This document shows, piece by piece, positions 43,825 to 50,574 of a stretch of DNA of 50,574 nt. The first letter of the stretch is position 1; the number at the start of each line of letters is the position of its first letter. The stretch spans positions 1 through 50,574 of the forward strand of contig NZ_JAUNOQ010000016.1 of the NCBI RefSeq assembly GCF_030531065.1, given 5' to 3'. Below the pieces are notes generated by a model, which was given only the letters and a program-made list of their open reading frames with translations, made no database searches and was not told the origin of the DNA. A program made the position numbers and the translations under genes. The stretch comes from Phascolarctobacterium sp. Lineage in GTDB: Bacteria; Bacillota; Negativicutes; Acidaminococcales; Acidaminococcaceae.

Positions 43825-43876
43825 GTTAAAAGAAAAGCAGCCCTTGCAAGAAAAGCTTCCGGCAAGAGCTGCTTTT
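43825..43876 (-). terminator. Orphan terminator-like hairpin in a divergent promoter region
   Basis: AAAAGCAGC (43833-43841) pairs with GCTGCTTTT (43868-43876), and CTTGC with GCAAG inside. On the minus strand TTTTCTTTT follows. No gene lies upstream on that strand. Confidence 0.6.
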
Positions 43877-43906
43877 GAACAAAATTCCGTTTTCACGCTA
43901 AAGAAT

Positions 43907-43935
43907 TTGTCTGTAATCCCAGAAACGAGTATAAT
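43907..43935 (+). promoter_or_regulatory. Promoter of the gene at 43972
   Basis: TTGTCT (43907-43912), 17-bp spacer, TATAAT (43930-43935). Confidence 0.78.
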
Positions 43936-43971
43936 AGTAGCAAAGCATTATTACAGAAAGGCTGGTGCATC

Positions 43972-44274
43972 ATGCTTACTGCTGCTGATTTTGACAAATT
44001 GGGCTTTTGGGAGGACGTTACTCCCGAAGAAAATATTACCGTTTACGGAATGGATTTCGATGACGCTTATGTTATGCTAACCGACGATTTGGGCAAAACC
44101 CCGGTCAATGAAAAAGGCTTTATCGTCGCGGCCGCCTATGACGACGCCGACTGCTTCCTGTGGGGCGTGGAGCTGAAAAATTTCGCCGCCCTTAAAGATT
44201 TGTGCGCCGCCCATCCCGCAGGCAGCGCAGAGCTGCTGGAAGCCCTGCGCGCCTACAAGCTGCCTAAAAGCTAA
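43972..44274 (+). CDS. Small acidic protein of unknown function
   Basis: 100 residues, acidic, no membrane segment or recognised motif; it begins MLTAADFDKLGFWEDV and shows alternating strand and helix patterns (FIVAAAYDDADCFLWGVEL). AAAGG lies about 10 bases before the ATG and a good promoter lies 36 bp upstream, so I regard it as a real gene. It converges on the SIMPL-domain gene, 11 bp apart, with no terminator visible between the two stops. Confidence 0.6.
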   Translation: MLTAADFDKLGFWEDVTPEENITVYGMDFDDAYVMLTDDLGKTPVNEKGFIVAAAYDDADCFLWGVELKNFAALKDLCAAHPAGSAELLEALRAYKLPKS

Positions 44275-44285
44275 GCGCGAACGCG

Positions 44286-44999
44286 TTACTGCATTGCAAA
44301 AACAGTTTCCACGGACGCGGTCAGCTTAATATTTTGCGTTTCAATGCGCGTCGCTTCGCCTGCGCTCATATCCGCAGTTTTCAGCATCATATTTCCGGCT
44401 ATGGGATAGCTTCTTTCAAAGCCGTTAATATTGTGGACTGAGGCGCTCACCAGACGCCCTAAGCTTCTGCCGCCGGCGTTAGCTAGCACCGCAGCCTGCT
44501 GGCGTGCGTTTTCTACGGCTTGCGCTAACAGCTGGTTGCGATATCCCTTGCTTTCGCTGACAGTAAAGTTGATATTGCTGATATTGTCCACGCCTGCGCC
44601 GCTGATTTTATCGATAACGCCGCCCACCTTGGCGACGTCCGTAACCTTGACGCGCACGGCGTTGCGGGCTACGTACCCGTCGGCGCGACCCTTATTGTCA
44701 TAGCTGCGGTTCAGGCTGTAACTGGTGGTGCTCACGCTGTCGCCCACAATATTTAAGCCTAAGAGTGAACGCCGAACCGCTTCCATCTTATTAGCCGCTT
44801 CCGCCACGGCGTCCGCCGCCTTATCGCCGCGCCCTTCAACCGCAAAATACAAATACGCGGTATCCGGCGCTACCTCCATCGTCGCGCTGGCGTTGACCGT
44901 CACACGGTCAATGTTTTCCGCCGCGAAGACAGCCGCGCTCCCCAGCATTGTCAGGCACATCACTAATAGAGCCATACATAAACGACGCAATCGATACAT
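44286..44999 (-). CDS. SIMPL domain protein (DUF541), secreted
   Basis: 237 residues of the SIMPL/DUF541 family, found in the periplasm and cell envelope of many bacteria (E. coli YggE). Signal peptide 1-26 (MYRLRRLCMALLVMCLTMLGSAAVFA), then RVTVNASATMEVAPDTAYLYFAVEG, the family start, followed by TTSYSLNRSYD, GYVARNAVRVKV and ASVETVFA. Function is unclear; oxidative-stress protection has been proposed for relatives. GGAGG lies 9 bases before the ATG. Confidence 0.9.
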   Translation of the reverse strand: MYRLRRLCMALLVMCLTMLGSAAVFAAENIDRVTVNASATMEVAPDTAYLYFAVEGRGDKAADAVAEAANKMEAVRRSLLGLNIVGDSVSTTSYSLNRSYDNKGRADGYVARNAVRVKVTDVAKVGGVIDKISGAGVDNISNINFTVSESKGYRNQLLAQAVENARQQAAVLANAGGRSLGRLVSASVHNINGFERSYPIAGNMMLKTADMSAGEATRIETQNIKLTASVETVFAMQ

Positions 45000-45059
45000 A
45001 CTAAAACCTCCTCGTATAAACTTCAGACAAAGCCCAACGGCTCTGTTTGCGTTGTCTTT

Positions 45060-45065
45060 AGTATA
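45060..45065 (-). promoter_or_regulatory. Probable extended -10 promoter of the SIMPL gene
   Basis: Minus strand ATGCTATACT gives TATACT with TGC extension about 60 bases before the gene. No convincing -35. Confidence 0.5.
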
Positions 45066-45167
45066 GCATACGAAAGCGCCGCAAAGCGAAAAAACACAAA
45101 AAAGTCATATTTAAAAGCAATAACGCACGCCCATGGCAACTTTCCGCTAAAAAAATCCGGCGTCCGC

Positions 45168-45196
45168 TTTACTATTGCTGCAAAAAAGCTTATGAT
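45168..45196 (+). promoter_or_regulatory. Possible promoter of the gene at 45239
   Basis: TTTACT (45168-45173), 17-bp spacer, TATGAT (45191-45196). Moderate match only. Confidence 0.5.
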
Positions 45197-45238
45197 AGAG
45201 TAAATAGCTTAAAACATTTCTGAAAGAGGTGCTTACTT

Positions 45239-45679
45239 ATGAAAAAATTTGTTATACTGCTTACCACTCTGCTCACTTTAGCAGGCAGCAGCCTGTGCTT
45301 AGCTGCCGACGGCGGCGATTTAAACAAACAGCAAAAAGCCGTGGAAGTAGTTATCGACGCGCTGGACGGCGAGCCTATTCCGGCATATTCCTCTCTGCTG
45401 CCCTTAATCAGCAAATCCCTGGATCAAAATATGGGTGAAAAGGGCTTTGCCGCGCTGCAAAAAGCAGTCCAGGACCGCTTCGGCATCTTGAAGGAAGCCA
45501 AATTCTTCGCCTTCCAACGCTTTGACCAAGCCGACAGTATTACTTATATCGGCTCCTTCAGCAAAGAAAACGTCGTAACCATGCAATTCATTTTTGATAA
45601 GAAAAACAAAATGACCGACCTGACGCTGGCTCCCTACAAAGCTCCGGCACAGGCTTCCGCTCAGGAAGAAAAGAAATAA
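45239..45679 (+). CDS. Small secreted protein (DUF3887-like)
   Basis: 146 residues with a signal peptide (MKKFVILLTTLLTLAGSSLCLAA) and a mature domain of about 100 residues (KAVEVVIDALDGE, FAALQKAVQDRFGILKEAKF, VVTMQFIFDKKNKMTDLTLAPY). The pattern recalls DUF3887-type domains that contain a helix pair plus a beta sheet, a tentative assignment. AGAGGTG precedes ATG. It ends 12 bp before the sodium symporter gene and is probably co-transcribed with it. Confidence 0.65.
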   Translation: MKKFVILLTTLLTLAGSSLCLAADGGDLNKQQKAVEVVIDALDGEPIPAYSSLLPLISKSLDQNMGEKGFAALQKAVQDRFGILKEAKFFAFQRFDQADSITYIGSFSKENVVTMQFIFDKKNKMTDLTLAPYKAPAQASAQEEKK

Positions 45680-45691
45680 CGGGTGACTGTT

Positions 45692-47062
45692 GTGGAACGT
45701 GAAAATTTTTCTTCCAGAATCAGCTTTATCCTGATCTCTGCCGGCTGCGCCATCGGCTTAGGTAATGTGTGGCGTTTTCCTTACATTACCGGGCTTTACG
45801 GCGGCGCCTCCTTCGTGCTTATTTACCTGTGCTTCTTGCTGATGTTGGGCCTGCCCATTATGGTAGCCGAATTTGCCGTAGGCCGCGCCAGCGTGCGCAG
45901 CGCCGCCAAATCCTTCGACGTGCTGGAACCGCCCGGCAGCAAATGGCATTGGTATAAATACGGCGCTATCGCAGGCAACATCATTCTGATGATGTTCTAT
46001 ACCACCGTTTCCGGCTGGATGCTGTATTATTTCTATAAAATGGCGGTGGGCGGCTTTGTCGGTCTGGACGCCGACGGCGTAGGCCAGATTTTCGGCGCGC
46101 TGCTGAACGACCCGTTGACCATGGCCCTCAACATGGTAATTATCGTACTGCTGTGCTTCGGCGTGTGCTACTTAGGCGTCAAGGCAGGCGTAGAGCGCAT
46201 CACCAAAAATATGATGGCCTGCCTGCTCATCCTCATGATTATTTTAGCCGTCAATTCTATTACCCTGCCTAACAGCGCCGAAGGCTTAAAATATTATCTT
46301 TACCCCGATTTCAATAAAGTTATGGAGCATGGCGTCCGCGAGGTCGTTTTCGCCGCCATGGGCCAATCCTTCTTTACCCTCAGCCTAGGCATCGGCGCGC
46401 TGGCAATTTTCGGCAGCTACATCGGCAAGGAGCAGCGCCTGACAGGCGAAGCCATGTGGATTATGGCGCTGGATACTCTTGTCGCTATTATTTCCGGCCT
46501 GATAATTTTCCCGGCCTGCTTTAGCTTTGGCATCAATCCCGGCAGCGGTCCCAACCTGCTTTTTGTAACGCTGCCCAATGTGTTCAACGCCATGAGCGGC
46601 GGTCGCGTCTGGGGTACGCTCTTTTTCCTCTTCATGCTCTTTGCGGCCATGTCCACGGTTATCGCAGTTTTTGAAAACATAACCTCCTGCATTTGCGACC
46701 TGACTGGTTGGGAGCGCAAGCGCGTTATCCGCTATAATATCGTCGCTATTATTCTGCTGTCCCTACCCTGCGTGCTGGGCTTCAACGAATGGAGCAAATT
46801 TCAACCTTTGGGCGAGGGCAGCTGCGTGCTGGACTTGGAAGATTTTTTAGTCAGCAACAATCTGCTGCCCTTGGGTAGCTTAGTGTACCTCACTTTCTGT
46901 ACCAGCCGCTACGGCTGGGGCTGGGATAAATTCATCACCGAAGCGGATACCGGCGAAGGCGTGCGCTTCCCCAAATGGATTCGCTTTTATGCGACCTATA
47001 TCCTGCCCCTGGTAGTACTCTACATCTTCGCCAACGGCTATTACGCCTTATTTACAAAATAA
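45692..47062 (+). CDS. Sodium-dependent amino-acid transporter, NSS family
   Basis: Neurotransmitter:sodium symporter family (LeuT, TnaT, MhsT type), importing an amino acid with sodium. About 456 residues and 11-12 membrane helices. TM1 contains SAGCAIGLGNVWRFPYITGLYGGASF, the unwound sodium and substrate site of the family; later segments SFFTLSLGIG and FLLFMLFAAMST-like helices (TM6 and TM8) fit. GTG 45692 has GGGTGA 5 bases ahead; a GTG at 45683 is an alternative. The substrate cannot be inferred (indole/Trp and branched or aromatic amino acids are known for relatives). Confidence 0.9.
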   Translation: MERENFSSRISFILISAGCAIGLGNVWRFPYITGLYGGASFVLIYLCFLLMLGLPIMVAEFAVGRASVRSAAKSFDVLEPPGSKWHWYKYGAIAGNIILMMFYTTVSGWMLYYFYKMAVGGFVGLDADGVGQIFGALLNDPLTMALNMVIIVLLCFGVCYLGVKAGVERITKNMMACLLILMIILAVNSITLPNSAEGLKYYLYPDFNKVMEHGVREVVFAAMGQSFFTLSLGIGALAIFGSYIGKEQRLTGEAMWIMALDTLVAIISGLIIFPACFSFGINPGSGPNLLFVTLPNVFNAMSGGRVWGTLFFLFMLFAAMSTVIAVFENITSCICDLTGWERKRVIRYNIVAIILLSLPCVLGFNEWSKFQPLGEGSCVLDLEDFLVSNNLLPLGSLVYLTFCTSRYGWGWDKFITEADTGEGVRFPKWIRFYATYILPLVVLYIFANGYYALFTK

Positions 47063-47069
47063 GCTACGG

Positions 47070-47103
47070 CCGTCCCCGCTTATTTGGGGACGGTCTTTTT
47101 CTT
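47070..47103 (+). terminator. Terminator of the sodium symporter gene
   Basis: CCGTCCCC (47070-47077) pairs with GGGGACGG (47086-47093), then TCTTTTTCTTT. It lies 8 bp after the stop. Confidence 0.9.
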
Positions 47104-47127
47104 TCGCTCCGACAGCAGTAGCTTACA

Positions 47128-47156
47128 TTGACAGCCCACGCCAGTAAAGGTATAAT
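47128..47156 (+). promoter_or_regulatory. Promoter of trpS
   Basis: TTGACA (47128-47133), 17-bp spacer, TATAAT (47151-47156). A near-perfect sigma70 promoter. The leader is short and carries a small hairpin (47179-47191); I see no T-box. Confidence 0.88.
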
Positions 47157-47222
47157 TAAAAGTAGATTATTTTGCTGACGGCAAGCTGCCGCCAGCTTCA
47201 CAGCACCTGGAGGTATAGAGAT

Positions 47223-48308
47223 ATGGCAGAAAAAATTATCCTGACCGGCGACCGCCCCACCGGGCGATTGCATGTAGGCCACTATGTAGGCTCTTTGCGC
47301 GAGCGCGTGCGCCTGCAAAATTCCGGCGAATTTGATAAAGTATATATTATGATAGCCGACGCCCAGGCATTGACGGACAATGCGGAGCATCCGGAAAAGG
47401 TCCGCAAAAATATTATCGAGGTAGCGCTGGACTACTTGGCCTGCGGCCTGGACCCTGCCAAGACTACGATTTTCGTACAGTCCATGGTGCCCCAGCTGAC
47501 GGAGCTGACCTTCTACTACATGAATTTAGTCACTGTGTCCCGCGTACAGCGTAACCCGACCGTTAAAACAGAAATCAAAATGCGCAATTTTGAAGCCAGC
47601 ATTCCCGTAGGCTTCTTCGTTTATCCCATCAGCCAGGCGGCAGACATCACCGCTTTCCGCGCCACTACCGTTCCCGTGGGCGAGGACCAAATGCCCATGC
47701 TGGAGCAATGCAAGGAAATTGTGCATAAATTTAATTCCGTTTACGGTGAAACCTTGACCATGCCGGAAATCGCGCTGCCCGGCAACGACGCCTGCATGCG
47801 TCTTCCCGGCATCGACGGCAAGGCCAAGATGAGCAAATCCCTGGGCAACTGCATCTATTTAAGCGATTCTCCCGCCGAGGTCAAGAAAAAAATCATGTCC
47901 ATGTACACCGACCCCGACCATATCCGCGTAGAAGACCCCGGCAAGATTGAAGGCAACTGCGTCTTTACTTATCTGGACGCTTTCTGCCGCCCAGAGCATT
48001 TCGCCAAATATCTGCCCGATTACCAAAGCCTGGACGAGCTCAAAGCCCATTACCAACGCGGCGGCTTAGGCGACGTTAAGGTCAAAAAATTCCTCAACAA
48101 GGTCTTGGAGGAAGAGCTGGAGCCCATCCGCGAACGCCGTCATATGTGGGAGCAGCGCATCCCCGAAGTTTACGAAATTTTACGCAAGGGCAGCGAGGTA
48201 GCGGCGGCAGCCGCGGCGGCTACTTTGCACGACGTGCGCGCCGCTATGCGCATCAACTACTTCGAGGATGAAGAGCTGATGCATCAACCATATGAACCGC
48301 AGCATTGA
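47223..48308 (+). CDS. trpS: Tryptophan--tRNA ligase
   Basis: Class I aminoacyl-tRNA synthetase charging tRNA-Trp. 361 residues: the HIGH-like motif [12 protein letters not shown] (12-23), the KMSKS motif at 202-206, and family residues [20 protein letters not shown]. Length is slightly above the usual 330-340. The frame opens 17 codons earlier at 47172, but TGGAGG lies close to ATG 47223 and matches the known N-terminus ([14 protein letters not shown]). Confidence 0.96.
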   Translation: MAEKIILTGDRPTGRLHVGHYVGSLRERVRLQNSGEFDKVYIMIADAQALTDNAEHPEKVRKNIIEVALDYLACGLDPAKTTIFVQSMVPQLTELTFYYMNLVTVSRVQRNPTVKTEIKMRNFEASIPVGFFVYPISQAADITAFRATTVPVGEDQMPMLEQCKEIVHKFNSVYGETLTMPEIALPGNDACMRLPGIDGKAKMSKSLGNCIYLSDSPAEVKKKIMSMYTDPDHIRVEDPGKIEGNCVFTYLDAFCRPEHFAKYLPDYQSLDELKAHYQRGGLGDVKVKKFLNKVLEEELEPIRERRHMWEQRIPEVYEILRKGSEVAAAAAAATLHDVRAAMRINYFEDEELMHQPYEPQH

Positions 48309-48313
48309 TTAAC

Positions 48314-48356
48314 AAAAGGTTAGGAACGCCGCCCGGCGGTGCGCCTAACCTTTTTC
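48314..48356 (+). terminator. Terminator of trpS
   Basis: AAAGGTTAGG (48315-48324) pairs with CCTAACCTTT (48344-48353), with an inner CGCCG/CGGCG stem, then TTTCTTAT. The next gene begins 17 bp beyond it, with its ribosome site directly after. Confidence 0.87.
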
Positions 48357-48372
48357 TTATACGGAGGTCTTT

Positions 48373-48858
48373 ATGAAAATGAACGCCAATCAGCTGCTGG
48401 AGCTTTTAGAGCGGCAGCATATTCCCTGCACAGTGCGCCGGCATCAGCCTATTTATACGGTGGCCGAAGGCTTGTCCCTTGGCCTGCCGGAAATAGAAGC
48501 GGCAGCCAAAAGCCTTTTTATCACTGACGATAAGCGTCAAAGCTTTTATTTAGCGGTACTGCCCCTGGATAAGCGCCTTGATTTAAAGCAGCTGCGTGCG
48601 CTGCTGCATTCACGCCGCCTGACGATGGCGGCGGCGCAGGACGTACAAGCTATGCTGGACGTAACGCCGGGAGCAGTAACGCCCCTTGCCTTGCTTGGCA
48701 GCAGCCAGCCTGTCGCCGTAGTATTCGACGCAGCTCTGCAAGGAAGAACCGTAGCCATACCCTTGGACGGCAATACGCAAACCGTTTGGCTGCCCTGCGA
48801 CGCTTTAGAAAAGCTGCTGGCACAATGCGGATATGCGGTGCAATACGCAGCACTGTAA
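48373..48858 (+). CDS. YbaK/ProX-family tRNA-editing protein
   Basis: 161 residues of the YbaK/aminoacyl-tRNA deacylase superfamily, closest in pattern to ProX/PrdX, which removes Ala misattached to tRNA-Pro. Visible: RRHQPIYTVAEGLSLGLPEIEAAAKSLFITDDKRQSFYLAVLPLDKRLDLKQLR, with the conserved lysine in AAKSLF, then LDVTPGAVTPLAL and the VWLPCDALEKLL end. ACGGAGG precedes ATG 48373. Ala-tRNA-Pro versus another substrate (Cys, Ser) cannot be decided. Confidence 0.8.
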   Translation: MKMNANQLLELLERQHIPCTVRRHQPIYTVAEGLSLGLPEIEAAAKSLFITDDKRQSFYLAVLPLDKRLDLKQLRALLHSRRLTMAAAQDVQAMLDVTPGAVTPLALLGSSQPVAVVFDAALQGRTVAIPLDGNTQTVWLPCDALEKLLAQCGYAVQYAAL

Positions 48859-48942
48859 AACAAACCTCTTTATCAACGCGTACAGTTCACTAAAAAGTCT
48901 TAATAATATCACTTTTGCGTAAAGATTTTCAGATGCACTCTC

Positions 48943-48971
48943 TTCCTAAAAAGCTTTAAAGATGTTACAAT
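48943..48971 (+). promoter_or_regulatory. Possible promoter of the alcohol dehydrogenase gene
   Basis: TTCCTA (48943-48948), 17-bp spacer, TACAAT (48966-48971). A plausible but not strong sigma70 promoter, about 50 bases before the gene. Confidence 0.5.
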
Positions 48972-49021
48972 ATGTTTATAAGAAACAATTTTTCTTATCA
49001 GCATATTTTAGGAGGTGCACC

Positions 49022-50191
49022 ATGGCTAGATTTACTTTACCACGTGATATTTATTACGGACCCGGCGCTATTGCCGAGCTGAAGGTTTTGGCAGGACACA
49101 AAAAAGCGATGATTCTGACCGGCGGCAGCTCAATGAAACGCGGCGGCTTTTTGCAAAAGGTAGCCGACGTACTGCATGGCATCGGCATAGAAACCCAACT
49201 TTTTGACGGCATTGAGCCTGATCCATCCATTGAAACCGTTTTTAAGGGCGCGGCAGCCATGCGTGCCTTTGAGCCCGACGTAATTATCGCCATCGGCGGC
49301 GGCTCGCCCATCGACGCAGCGAAAGCTATGTGGGTATTTTACGAGCATCCGGACAAAACCTTTGACGATATTAAAGACCCCTTCACCATTCCCAAGCTGC
49401 GCAAGAAAGCGATTTTTGTAGCTATTCCCTCCACCAGCGGCACTGCTACGGAGGTTACAGCCTTCTCGGTAATTACCGATTATAAATCCAACATCAAATA
49501 TCCGCTGGCAGATTTTGAAATTACACCTGACATCGCCATTTTGGATACGGATATCCCGCTGACCATGCCCAAGATGCTGACGGCTCACACCGGCATGGAC
49601 GCTTTAACCCACGCAATAGAAGCCTATGTGGCTACCGCCCGCAGCAAATTCTCGGACGCGCTGGCGCTGCAGGCCATCAGCGATATTTATGACAGTCTGG
49701 TAGCCAGCTACCACGGCGATAAAGCGGCCCGCGATAAGATGCATATCGCTCAATGTCTGGCTGGCATGGCCTTCTCCAACGCTTTGCTGGGTATCGCCCA
49801 CAGCCTGGCGCACAAAACAGGCGCAGTTTTCCATATCCCGCACGGCTGCTGCAACGCCATCCTGCTGCCGTCGGTTATCGAATATAACGCCAAGACCTGC
49901 GGCGCACGCTATGCAGAAATTGCCCGCCGCATCGGCCTGCCCAGCGCTACGGACGAGCAGCTGACCGCCGCGTTGGTAGATTCTATCAAAGGGCTCAACA
50001 AAAAGCTGGGAATCGCTCAAACCTATAAGGACAACGGCGTCAGCGAAGAGCTGCTGCTGGAAAACGCCGACGCTATCGCCGCCAATGCGGTACTCGACCC
50101 CTGCACCAGCTCCAACCCGCGTCCCATCGATAAAGAACAAATGAAGCAGGTACTGCTGTGCGCTTATTACGGCACGCCGGTAACATTCTAA
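49022..50191 (+). CDS. Iron-containing alcohol dehydrogenase
   Basis: NAD(P)H-dependent dehydrogenase of the iron-containing (type III) family, 389 residues, probably acting in fermentation. The N-terminal domain has GGGSPIDAAK (92-101) for NAD binding; the metal site is made by Asp193 (GMDALTHAIEAY), His197-region, His260/His264 (IAHSLAHKTGA) and His274 (HIPHG). ATG 49022 has AGGAGG 6 bases ahead; the longer frame from 48962 starts inside the -10 region. The alcohol (ethanol, butanol, 1,3-propanediol, lactaldehyde) is not determinable. Confidence 0.9.
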   Translation: MARFTLPRDIYYGPGAIAELKVLAGHKKAMILTGGSSMKRGGFLQKVADVLHGIGIETQLFDGIEPDPSIETVFKGAAAMRAFEPDVIIAIGGGSPIDAAKAMWVFYEHPDKTFDDIKDPFTIPKLRKKAIFVAIPSTSGTATEVTAFSVITDYKSNIKYPLADFEITPDIAILDTDIPLTMPKMLTAHTGMDALTHAIEAYVATARSKFSDALALQAISDIYDSLVASYHGDKAARDKMHIAQCLAGMAFSNALLGIAHSLAHKTGAVFHIPHGCCNAILLPSVIEYNAKTCGARYAEIARRIGLPSATDEQLTAALVDSIKGLNKKLGIAQTYKDNGVSEELLLENADAIAANAVLDPCTSSNPRPIDKEQMKQVLLCAYYGTPVTF

Positions 50192-50210
50192 AACTAAAAA
50201 TAAAATCATT

Positions 50211-50243
50211 AAAAGCGCAGGCTTCGCGGCCTGCGCTTTTGGT
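50211..50243 (+). terminator. Terminator of the alcohol dehydrogenase gene
   Basis: AAAAGCGCAGGC (50211-50222) pairs with GCCTGCGCTTTT (50229-50240) around TTCGCG, then GGTTT. It lies 20 bp after the stop. Confidence 0.88.
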
Positions 50244-50299
50244 TTACGGTTCTATTATTTACATTATCTTCAGCAAAATTGGGAGCCTTGCTTTCTTTT

Positions 50300-50355
50300 T
50301 GGTGGCGGCGCACGGATTCGAACCGCGGATGACTGCGGGTATAAACCGCATGCTC
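50300..50355 (-). pseudogene. Partial tRNA gene (3' half), anticodon UAU, interrupted in the D-arm
   Basis: Reading the minus strand: D-stem strand GAGC (50355-50352), A26, anticodon stem TGCGG/CCGCA around TTTATAC (anticodon TAT, 50343-50341), a 6-base variable region, T-arm CGCGG-TTCGAAT-CCGTG, acceptor CGCCGCC, A and CCA (50302-50300). The 5' half (GGCGGCG plus D-arm) is not contiguous: the palindromic element begins at the D-arm. The remaining 5' side (TTTTTTGTAT before GCTC) cannot pair with CGCCGCC. Probably not functional as it stands. TAT would read AUA (Ile). Confidence 0.65.
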
Positions 50356-50495
50356 TCAAAGTCATTATTGACGCTGTCTTCCTGCGTCGCAGCTTCGTTT
50401 GCTTGCTCGACGTACTTCCAGTACGCCTTCGCTTCGCAAGCCTCGCTGTTCCTTGTTATCCAGCGCCTCTAATGCCTTTGTCGCCAACTGAGCAT
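50350..50495. repeat. 146-bp imperfect palindromic element
   Basis: Ends: ATGCTC (50350-50355) and its complement GAGCAT (50490-50495). The inner arms carry CAAAG..CATTA..G.CGCTG on both sides in inverse orientation, and a centre at GTAC-TTCCA-GTAC (50412-50424) is flanked by CTCGAC and GCC. The arms are only partly complementary. In layout it resembles the element at 23269-23369. It separates the two D-arm halves of the tRNA relic. Confidence 0.6.
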
Positions 50496-50497
50496 AC

Positions 50498-50525
50498 AAA
50501 AAAGACTCCCTTTTCTTCAGGAGCC
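50498..50525 (-). terminator. Terminator of the tRNA gene running into the window edge
   Basis: Minus strand GGCTCC (50525-50520) pairs with GGAGTC (50509-50504), one G-U pair, then TTTTTT. It lies 12 bp after the CCA end of the tRNA that continues outside the window. Confidence 0.75.
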
Positions 50526-50537
50526 TTGCTTTCTTTT

Positions 50538-50574
50538 TGGTGGCGGCGCACGGATTCGAACCGCGGATGACTGC
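50538..50574 (-). tRNA. Partial tRNA (3' end), cut by the window edge
   Basis: CCA (50540-50538), acceptor CGCCGCC, T-arm and variable region identical to the copy at 50300. The identity covers 55 bp (50520-50574 versus 50282-50336), a direct repeat with a 238-bp period. The 5' half lies outside the window. The anticodon is out of view; if the copies are identical it is UAU. Confidence 0.7.

Noticed and set aside
47103-47222. T-box riboswitch before trpS
   Set aside because: The leader is short and has only a small hairpin. I found neither the T-box sequence nor a terminator/antiterminator pair.
1-50574. CRISPR array, prophage, integrase or toxin-antitoxin module
   Set aside because: No regularly spaced repeats, no cas or phage genes and no transposase were seen on either strand. 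The only repeats are the two palindromic elements and the tRNA duplication.

Overview
The window looks like a chromosomal segment from a diderm Firmicute of the class Negativicutes (Phascolarctobacterium/Acidaminococcus-like; the genus is inference). The sequence shows a Firmicutes-type hrcA-grpE-dnaK-dnaJ operon with a perfect CIRCE operator, an AddAB (RexAB) nuclease pair, a division cluster with Sbp/DUF881 proteins where ftsA would sit, and a MurE with the meso-diaminopimelate motif DNPR. Most of the window has moderately high GC. The glycan genes at 66-6041 are clearly AT-rich.

Layout. (1) 66-7452, minus strand: a surface-glycan operon. It holds a WbaP-type phosphoglycosyltransferase, three glycosyltransferases, a Wzm/Wzt ABC exporter whose Wzt has a C-terminal glycan-binding domain, and a methyltransferase with a coiled-coil tail. 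A strong promoter with an abutting 10-bp inverted repeat drives it, and two tandem terminators insulate it from ftsZ. (2) 7804-21469, minus strand: the division and cell-wall cluster mraZ-rsmH-ftsL-murE-murF-mraY-murD-murG-murC-ddl-ftsQ-DUF881-sbp-ftsZ. It starts at a strong promoter followed by three 10-bp-spaced MraZ boxes, and it lacks ftsI, ftsW, murB and ftsA. (3) 21697-21906, plus strand: a small DUF1858 protein. (4) 22018-27007, minus strand: the heat-shock operon, with a palindromic repeat element and a hairpin between dnaK and dnaJ. (5) 27026-38163, minus strand: hemW, exoA, an M20 peptidase, a D-2-hydroxyacid dehydrogenase, a small membrane protein, addA and addB. (6) 38342-39435, minus strand: rubrerythrin and a PerR/Fur regulator, an oxidative-stress pair with a Fur-like box in its promoter. 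(7) 39701-45065: two secreted proteins of unknown function, a small transaldolase/FSA enzyme, an AbgA-like amidohydrolase with a zinc-ribbon protein, a small plus-strand protein and a SIMPL-domain protein. (8) 45239-50191, plus strand: a small secreted protein with an NSS-family sodium symporter, then trpS, a ProX-like tRNA-editing protein and an iron-containing alcohol dehydrogenase. (9) 50282-50574: a duplicated tRNA 3' half, one copy cut through its D-arm by a 146-bp imperfect palindrome.

No defence island, prophage, CRISPR array or plainly new enzyme system is visible. The most interesting observations are the glycan cassette with a possible methyl-capping chain terminator, the two palindromic intergenic elements, the tRNA relic with a UAU anticodon, the hemW leader (an operator-like palindrome over the -35 plus an attenuator-like hairpin), and the thinned-out division cluster. 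Names and functions come from motif recognition and family knowledge; no database search was run.
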